Of a stretch of 64,000 bases of DNA, positions 59,475-64,000 are shown in pieces. The stretch spans positions 558,001 to 622,000 of the forward strand of contig JACKLM010000002.1 of assembly GCA_024235895.1 (NCBI GenBank). Direction: 5' to 3'. The number at the start of each line of letters is the position of its first letter. Position 1 is the stretch's first letter. The notes beneath the pieces were generated by a model. The model made no database searches. It was given only the letters and a program-made list of their open reading frames with translations, and was not told the DNA's origin. The DNA comes from Burkholderiaceae bacterium. GTDB taxonomy: Bacteria; Pseudomonadota; Gammaproteobacteria; Burkholderiales; Burkholderiaceae_C. The translations under genes were made by a program, and so were the position numbers.

Positions 59475-59522
59475 AAGGTCAGGTCCCGCCTGCGGCATCA
59501 TGGAACGGGGAGTCTGGCCTCC
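59475..59522. repeat. degraded palindromic repeat forming the 3' end of a glycosyltransferase gene
   Basis: The sequence AAGGTCAGGTCCCGC on the left and GGAACGGGGAGTCTGGCC on the right resembles the 47-bp repeat. On the minus strand it encodes RPDSPFHDAAGGT and the stop TGA of the glycosyltransferase at 59479. Confidence 0.6.
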
Positions 59523-60675
59523 CTTGCTGTGCACCCCCGTACTGAAGGAGGTACGCGGCCACCATCGCTTCCAGGCTGAACCGCTGCTCCGCTTCGATCC
59601 GTCCCGCGAGGCCCATCGCCCGCGCGGAATCCGGGTCGTCGGCAAGCCTGAGCAGGGCCTTCGCCATGGCCTCGACGTCGTCCGGCGGCACGAGCAGGCC
59701 GGTTCGCCCGTCGGCGACCAGCTCGGGGTTGCCACCGACCGCGGTGGCCACCACCGGCAGGCCGCTGGCCATCGCCTCGAGGATGGTGTTGGAGATGCCC
59801 TCGGCGAGCGACGGCAGCACGAACGCATTCAACCCCCGCATCAGGTCGGGGACGTCGGCGCGCTCGCCGGGCAGCCAGGCTAGTTCGGCCATGCCGGCCC
59901 CTGCCAGCACCGCCTGGCACTCGGCGCGCAGCGGGCCGTCGCCGACCAGCACCAGCCGCAGCCGCTCGCGCAGGGCCGGCTGGACCTGCAGCGCGCGGAC
60001 GAAGGCGCGCGCCAGCAGCGGCTGATGCTTGACGGTCTGCATGCGGCCCACCGTGCCCACCAGCCAGTGCGCTGGCGCGGCGAAGGGCGCACCGGGGATC
60101 GGTCCCGGCTCGCCACCGGAGGCCGGACGAAAGCGCCCGGCGTCGACGCCGTTGTAGATCTGTGCCACCCGCGCCGGCGCAATGCCGACCCGCTCGGTCA
60201 GGTAGCGCGCCAGGTCCTGCGACAGCGCGATGTAGCGGTGCACGAAGGGCGCATACAGCCGCCGCAGGCGCTGGTGGTGGCGGCTCGTGCCGTCCAGATC
60301 CTCGACGTCGCGCCCGTGCTCGCCGTGCACCCGCAGCGGCACGCGCGCGGCCCAGGCGGCGACCTGCATCTCCAGCGCGGCCAGGTTGCGCGTATGGACG
60401 ATCGCCGGGCGGTGCTCGCGCAGCAGCCGGAACAGGCGCGGGTACAGCTTCGCGCCATGGCCCGGCGGCTTGTGCAGCTCGATGCACTCGACGTCGTCGC
60501 GCCGCAGCCGGTGGCGGAAGTCGGTCACCTCGGTCAGCGCGACCACCATGTGCCGATACGCGTCGCGCGGCATGTGGTCGATCAGGTTGACGACGCCGTT
60601 TTCCAGCCCGCCAGTGTCGAAGCGGTAGACGATGTGGGCGACCAGCGGGCGCCGGTCCGGCCGCTGGCCGCTCAA
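59479..60675 (-). CDS. XrtA-system glycosyltransferase (TIGR03088 type)
   Basis: The 398-residue GT4 shows HIVYRFDTGGLENGVVNLI at the start, a hallmark of this XrtA-associated family. Further motifs are VGTVGRMQTVKHQPLL and SLAEGISNTILEAMASGLPVVA. The start is most likely TTG at 60675, overlapping the exosortase stop (TTGA); no ATG fits before the conserved start. Its C-terminal 13 residues are encoded by a degraded repeat. Confidence 0.88.
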   Translation of the reverse strand: MSGQRPDRRPLVAHIVYRFDTGGLENGVVNLIDHMPRDAYRHMVVALTEVTDFRHRLRRDDVECIELHKPPGHGAKLYPRLFRLLREHRPAIVHTRNLAALEMQVAAWAARVPLRVHGEHGRDVEDLDGTSRHHQRLRRLYAPFVHRYIALSQDLARYLTERVGIAPARVAQIYNGVDAGRFRPASGGEPGPIPGAPFAAPAHWLVGTVGRMQTVKHQPLLARAFVRALQVQPALRERLRLVLVGDGPLRAECQAVLAGAGMAELAWLPGERADVPDLMRGLNAFVLPSLAEGISNTILEAMASGLPVVATAVGGNPELVADGRTGLLVPPDDVEAMAKALLRLADDPDSARAMGLAGRIEAEQRFSLEAMVAAYLLQYGGAQQGRPDSPFHDAAGGT

Positions 60676-62246
60676 CGCGCGTCGCGGGTGCGCGCCAGGC
60701 TCTCGACCAGCGCCGCCCAGTGCTCGCGGGCGAAGGCCTGGAGCAGCTCGCGCGAGCGCTCGGGGCTGCCGGCATCGGCATAGAGCGCGACCAGCGCGCC
60801 ATCGTCGCCACGCCCCTGCACGCGCGACAAGGCGCCGGCGAGCTTGGCCTGCCGCTCGTCGACGTGGATGCGGCCGTCGACCCAGTAGCCATGCCAGACC
60901 TGCAGGTCGGGCCGGCGAACGCCCCCCGCGGCGGCGGGCCCCTCGATGCGGGTCTGCTGCAGCGTGACGGTGCCGTCGGCCGCGATGAGCTGCACGTCGC
61001 CGGCATCGCGCTCGCGCCAGACGCGCTCGTTGATGCTGAGAAGCCGGTTCAGCGAGCTGATCAGCTTGCGCTCGGCGCCCTGCGCGCGGTAGTAGGCGAC
61101 GTAGACGCCTACGGTCCCCGCCGGGCCCGCATAGGCCTGCTGCCATTGCGCCGAGGGATTGAGGAAGTTCGGCGTCCAGCCGATGCGCTCGGCCTCGGGC
61201 CCGGGCAGCATCTGCCAGGCGCCGAGTGCCGGTGGCGGCACCAGCCGCACCTCGGCGGCGGCGGCGTCGGAGGCCTCCATGCCGCGCACGACTGCATGCG
61301 GCGCGGCGGCGACGACGAGCGCGGCGGCCAACGTGGCCCAGGCGGCCGTGGTCGGTCGCGCCGATCCATCGCTCACCCGCGCCACCGGTGCCTCGGCAGG
61401 CTCATCGGGTTGCGCCCAGCGCATGCCGACCATGAACATCAGGAAGATCACGGCGCCGAAGAAGACCCAGCCGTACAGGATGTGGTCCACCCCGGCGGCG
61501 ATCTTGTTGCCCGACAGGTGCCCCAGCATGACGATGATGTAGGCACGCAGCCAGTTGGCGAGGATCGGCATCAGCAAGGACACACCCATGAACACCGCCC
61601 GCCGCCAATAGGAGCGGTAGTTCAGGTAGGCGAACAGGCTGCCGACCATGAACGAGGCCATCAGGTAGCGCACCCCGCTGCACTCGTCGATCACCGACCA
61701 GTTGCCGCTCGGGATGACGAAGTGCAGCCCCTCGCGGAAGACGGGCACGCCGGTCCGCTGCAGCGCGGCAACGACGAAATCGGCCGTCCACTCCATCATC
61801 GGCGGCACCATGAACTCGCCGAACGGCACCGCGAACAGCAGGAACAGCAGCGGGAACAGGATCGCCCGCGTGACCTGCCAGCCCAGCACCGCCGGCACCG
61901 CCAGGATCAGCATCCCGACCAGGGCGAACTGCGCCGGCGCGTTGACGACCACCAGGTCGGCCGCCAGCCACAGCGCCGCCAGCGCGGCCAGCGCCGCCAG
62001 CACCCAGGGCTGCGGCCGCGGTGTCAGCGCAGCCAGGCGCGCACGCTGGCGCCAGATCAGCCACAGGCTGATCGGCACCACCAGGATGCCGTGCGCGAAG
62101 GTGTCCGAGCGCAGCCACACGTCGACCATCGCCAGCCCGGTATCCCGGTACAGCCACAGGATGGCGGCGACCAGGCCCACCGCCATCGGCAGTGCGCTGC
62201 GCCAGGGGCTGGCGTCGGGGGCAAGATCGGCGGGGATGGCGCTCAT
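60672..62246 (-). CDS. xrtA: exosortase A fused to EpsI-type domain
   Basis: Exosortase A (EpsH) is an integral membrane transpeptidase that sorts PEP-CTERM proteins. In 524 residues it has about eight membrane segments (1-278) with catalytic Cys189 (IDECSGVRYL), Arg234 (NWLRAY) and His255 (GVDHILYGW). From about 310 on there is a periplasmic EpsI-like domain (DUF3485) with GWTPNFLNP and VGVYVAYYRAQ. Such fusions are known in beta-proteobacteria. ATG start at 62246. It forms the centre of the XrtA half of the locus. Confidence 0.93.
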   Translation of the reverse strand: MSAIPADLAPDASPWRSALPMAVGLVAAILWLYRDTGLAMVDVWLRSDTFAHGILVVPISLWLIWRQRARLAALTPRPQPWVLAALAALAALWLAADLVVVNAPAQFALVGMLILAVPAVLGWQVTRAILFPLLFLLFAVPFGEFMVPPMMEWTADFVVAALQRTGVPVFREGLHFVIPSGNWSVIDECSGVRYLMASFMVGSLFAYLNYRSYWRRAVFMGVSLLMPILANWLRAYIIVMLGHLSGNKIAAGVDHILYGWVFFGAVIFLMFMVGMRWAQPDEPAEAPVARVSDGSARPTTAAWATLAAALVVAAAPHAVVRGMEASDAAAAEVRLVPPPALGAWQMLPGPEAERIGWTPNFLNPSAQWQQAYAGPAGTVGVYVAYYRAQGAERKLISSLNRLLSINERVWRERDAGDVQLIAADGTVTLQQTRIEGPAAAGGVRRPDLQVWHGYWVDGRIHVDERQAKLAGALSRVQGRGDDGALVALYADAGSPERSRELLQAFAREHWAALVESLARTRDAR

Positions 62247-62376
62247 GGCAGGCAATGCGGCGGACAGGTGTCGGCGTGCCACGGGGCGGCTCGAAGCGGC
62301 GGCGGCACGAGCACCGAGTTTCGGATGTCGGCCGCACCGGGCGATGCCGGTCGGCACCGGCGTTGCGTGCCCGATC

Positions 62377-63627
62377 TCACGCTGCCACCGGATGCGGATG
62401 CAACGGCACCGCGGCGGCACGCCCACCCAGCAGCCGATCCAGCGGCGCCAGCCGGGCGTCCCAGCTGTAGTCGTCCAGTACGCGGCGCCGGCCCGCGGCA
62501 CCGAGGGCCGCGGCGCGCACCGGGTCGCCCAGCAGGCCGTCGACCGCGTGCACGAAGGCGTCGGCCCCGGCGGCGGCCAGCAGCTCCCGCCCTGGCTGCG
62601 CCGCGATCGCCTCGGCGCAATCGGCCGAGGCCACGACCGGCCGCGCCATCGCCATCGCCTCCAGTACCTTGTTCTGGATCCCGCGCGCCAGCCGCAATGG
62701 CGCGACGACGACCGCGGCGTGCTGCAGGTAGGGCCGCACGTCGGGCACGGTGCCGCTGACGTCGACCGCGCCGGATGCCAGCGCGCGCACCGCCGGCGCC
62801 GGGTTGCGGCCGACGATGTGCAGCCGCAATGCCGGCCAGCGCGCGCGCAGCGCGGGCAGCATCTCGGCGGCGAACCAGGTCACGGCGTCGATATTCGGCC
62901 AGTAGTCCATCGCCCCGGTGAAGACGATGGGCAGCTCGTCGGCGTCGAACGGCGACGGCCGCGCCGTATCGGGGGCGAAGAATCCCGCGTCGACACCGTT
63001 GCCCAGCGCGTGCACGCGCGCCGCACACTCCGGTGCGAGCCGGCAGAACAGCGCCGCCTCCTTCTCGGTCGAGAAGAACGAGTCCGTGGCCCGTCCGGCG
63101 ACGTGCCGCTCGTAGGCCAGCAACTCGCGCCCCTCGCGCGCGTAAAGCCACGACATCGGCCAACGGTGCGCGCTTGCGTAGTCGGCCCACTTGGCCGAGT
63201 CGACGTCGACGAAGTCGACCAGCACGGGCACCCCGCTGCCGAGAAAGACCTCGGCGTAAGGCGCCATCGACGACGAGAAGACGACGACGGCGTCGATGCG
63301 CCCCCCGGCGCGCAGCCGCCGCACCCAGGCGTCCAGCGCGGCGTCGCGGTAATAGGCCAGCGTCAGCGGCTCGCCGCGCGCCAGCCCGGACAGGCTCGCG
63401 ATGCGCGCGCGCCGCGGCTGCAGCCGCAGCGCCATCACCTCGGCGCACCAGCGGCGCACGGTCTCGACATGCGGCTCGTCGGCCGGGTCGTCGACGAAGG
63501 TCCCGAGCAGCACCTCGTGCCGCGCCGCCAGGTGGCGCAGCAGGTGGTAGGAGCGCACCTTGTCGCCCTTGTCGGGCGGATAAGGCAGCCGGTGCACGAG
63601 GTAGAGGATGCGCACCGCGGCCCTCAC
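62377..63627 (-). CDS. XrtA-system glycosyltransferase (TIGR03087 type)
   Basis: The 416-residue GT4 starts MRAAVRILYLVHRLPYPPDKGDKVRS, the family signature, with VFTGAMDYWPNIDAV and RGIQNKVLEAMAMARPVV at the donor site. It begins at GTG 63627, overlapping the FemAB stop (GTGA). A gap of 130 bases separates it from xrtA. Confidence 0.9.
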   Translation of the reverse strand: MRAAVRILYLVHRLPYPPDKGDKVRSYHLLRHLAARHEVLLGTFVDDPADEPHVETVRRWCAEVMALRLQPRRARIASLSGLARGEPLTLAYYRDAALDAWVRRLRAGGRIDAVVVFSSSMAPYAEVFLGSGVPVLVDFVDVDSAKWADYASAHRWPMSWLYAREGRELLAYERHVAGRATDSFFSTEKEAALFCRLAPECAARVHALGNGVDAGFFAPDTARPSPFDADELPIVFTGAMDYWPNIDAVTWFAAEMLPALRARWPALRLHIVGRNPAPAVRALASGAVDVSGTVPDVRPYLQHAAVVVAPLRLARGIQNKVLEAMAMARPVVASADCAEAIAAQPGRELLAAAGADAFVHAVDGLLGDPVRAAALGAAGRRRVLDDYSWDARLAPLDRLLGGRAAAVPLHPHPVAA

Positions 63628-64000
63628 CCCAGGCTGCGGACCACGAAGGGCCCGAGCCAGTTCGCCACCGGCAGCGGCAGCCGCCGCCAGGTCTCGATCA
63701 TCAGCTTGTACCTGGCGTTGGCCGGGTTGTTCTGCGGCACCGCGTCGCGCTTGTACAGCCGGTACTCGTAGTGCAGCGGCTGCGGCTCGAAGCCCCAGTT
63801 CTTCTTGAACGCGTAGGGCCCGGTGCCGACCTTGCTGCGTCCGTAGTCGAAGGTCTTCAGCCCCTGGTCGCAGGCCCAGCGCATCAGCGCCCAGTATTTG
63901 AAGTCGTTCGCGGCGAGGTCGCGCGCGGCGACGTCGTCGCCGGCGTAGTACGGCAGGATCTCGTCGCGGAAGCGAAAGCTCAGCACGCTGGACACGGGCC
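63624..64000 (-). CDS. FemAB-family protein of the XrtA/PEP-CTERM system (partial)
   Basis: The C-terminal 125 residues of a FemAB-like acyltransferase run off the right edge. Visible motifs are ILPYYAGDDVAARDLAANDFKYW and FDYGRSKVGTGPYAFKKNWGF, followed by LHYEYRL, all typical of the PEP-CTERM-associated FemAB group. These proteins resemble peptidoglycan bridge-forming aminoacyltransferases; their substrate in XrtA systems is unknown to me. Confidence 0.88.
   Translation of the reverse strand, partial: PVSSVLSFRFRDEILPYYAGDDVAARDLAANDFKYWALMRWACDQGLKTFDYGRSKVGTGPYAFKKNWGFEPQPLHYEYRLYKRDAVPQNNPANARYKLMIETWRRLPLPVANWLGPFVVRSLG

Noticed and set aside
1..64000. tRNA or rRNA genes and integrase attachment sites
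   Set aside because: No cloverleaf-like sequence with a TTCGA arm and CCA end, no rRNA segment and no integrase gene were seen on reading through both strands.

Overview
The window is GC-rich throughout (roughly 70 percent by eye), uses GTG and TTG starts freely, and packs genes with ATGA/GTGA overlaps. It carries a complete mla phospholipid-transport operon and an exosortase A (XrtA/EpsH) exopolysaccharide locus. Together these point to a betaproteobacterium, probably Burkholderiales of the Rubrivivax/Leptothrix/Methylibium kind. The genus is an inference; no rRNA or tRNA gene is visible.

Layout. (1) 1-4.9 kb: the tail of an unidentified gene, a hairpin-rich gap, then mlaFEDACB on the minus strand. 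(2) 4.9-8.4 kb: a large membrane protein with three VanZ-like motifs, divergent from a beta-helix protein. (3) 8.4-12.1 kb: cysNC and cysD, which make activated sulfate (APS, then PAPS). The cysD reading frame continues upstream, without a stop, into an HTH/IS630-transposase-like region. (4) 12.1-21.4 kb: an accessory island of toxin-antitoxin genes (vapBC, MNT-HEPN, an addiction-module/ParE pair, a second vapBC, an orphan HigA-like antitoxin behind a broken toxin) with remnants of a HicA-like and a DUF2442-like gene. An Rnk-like regulator, a small secreted protein and a PKD/laminin-B lipoprotein are interspersed. Almost every gene boundary here carries a copy of a 47-bp palindromic repeat (20-bp arms, 7-base loop, ends GGGGTCAGGT/ACCTGACCCC). 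Two more degraded copies lie far away, at 57.3 and 59.5 kb, where they form the 3' ends of two XrtA-locus genes.

(5) 21.4-48.7 kb, plus strand: a long polysaccharide operon. It has an ABC exporter (Wzm/Wzt with a C-terminal domain), three sulfotransferases, a nitroreductase-like protein next to a polysaccharide pyruvyltransferase, many family-2 and family-4 glycosyltransferases, WecB epimerase, an FG-GAP/UnbV lipoprotein, an alpha/alpha-toroid protein and two asparagine-synthetase homologues without the glutaminase cysteine. An alginate-lyase-like gene is set in the opposite direction. (6) 48.7-64 kb, minus strand: the XrtA-associated half. Read from the right edge it has FemAB (partial), the TIGR03087-type glycosyltransferase, an exosortase A-EpsI fusion, the TIGR03088-type glycosyltransferase, amidotransferase 1, the TIGR04063-type glycosyltransferase, another GT4, an O-antigen-ligase-like protein, a PaaK/CapK-like ligase, a second toroid protein, a formyltransferase-like protein and a deacetylase-like protein. 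The two halves converge and overlap by 6 bases at 48734-48739.

Working model (inference): CysD/CysNC supply PAPS to the three sulfotransferases, so the exported polysaccharide is probably sulfated. It may also be pyruvylated, formylated and amidated, be exported by Wzm/Wzt, and be tied to the XrtA/PEP-CTERM surface system. No PEP-CTERM substrate protein and no outer-membrane export protein is seen inside the window.
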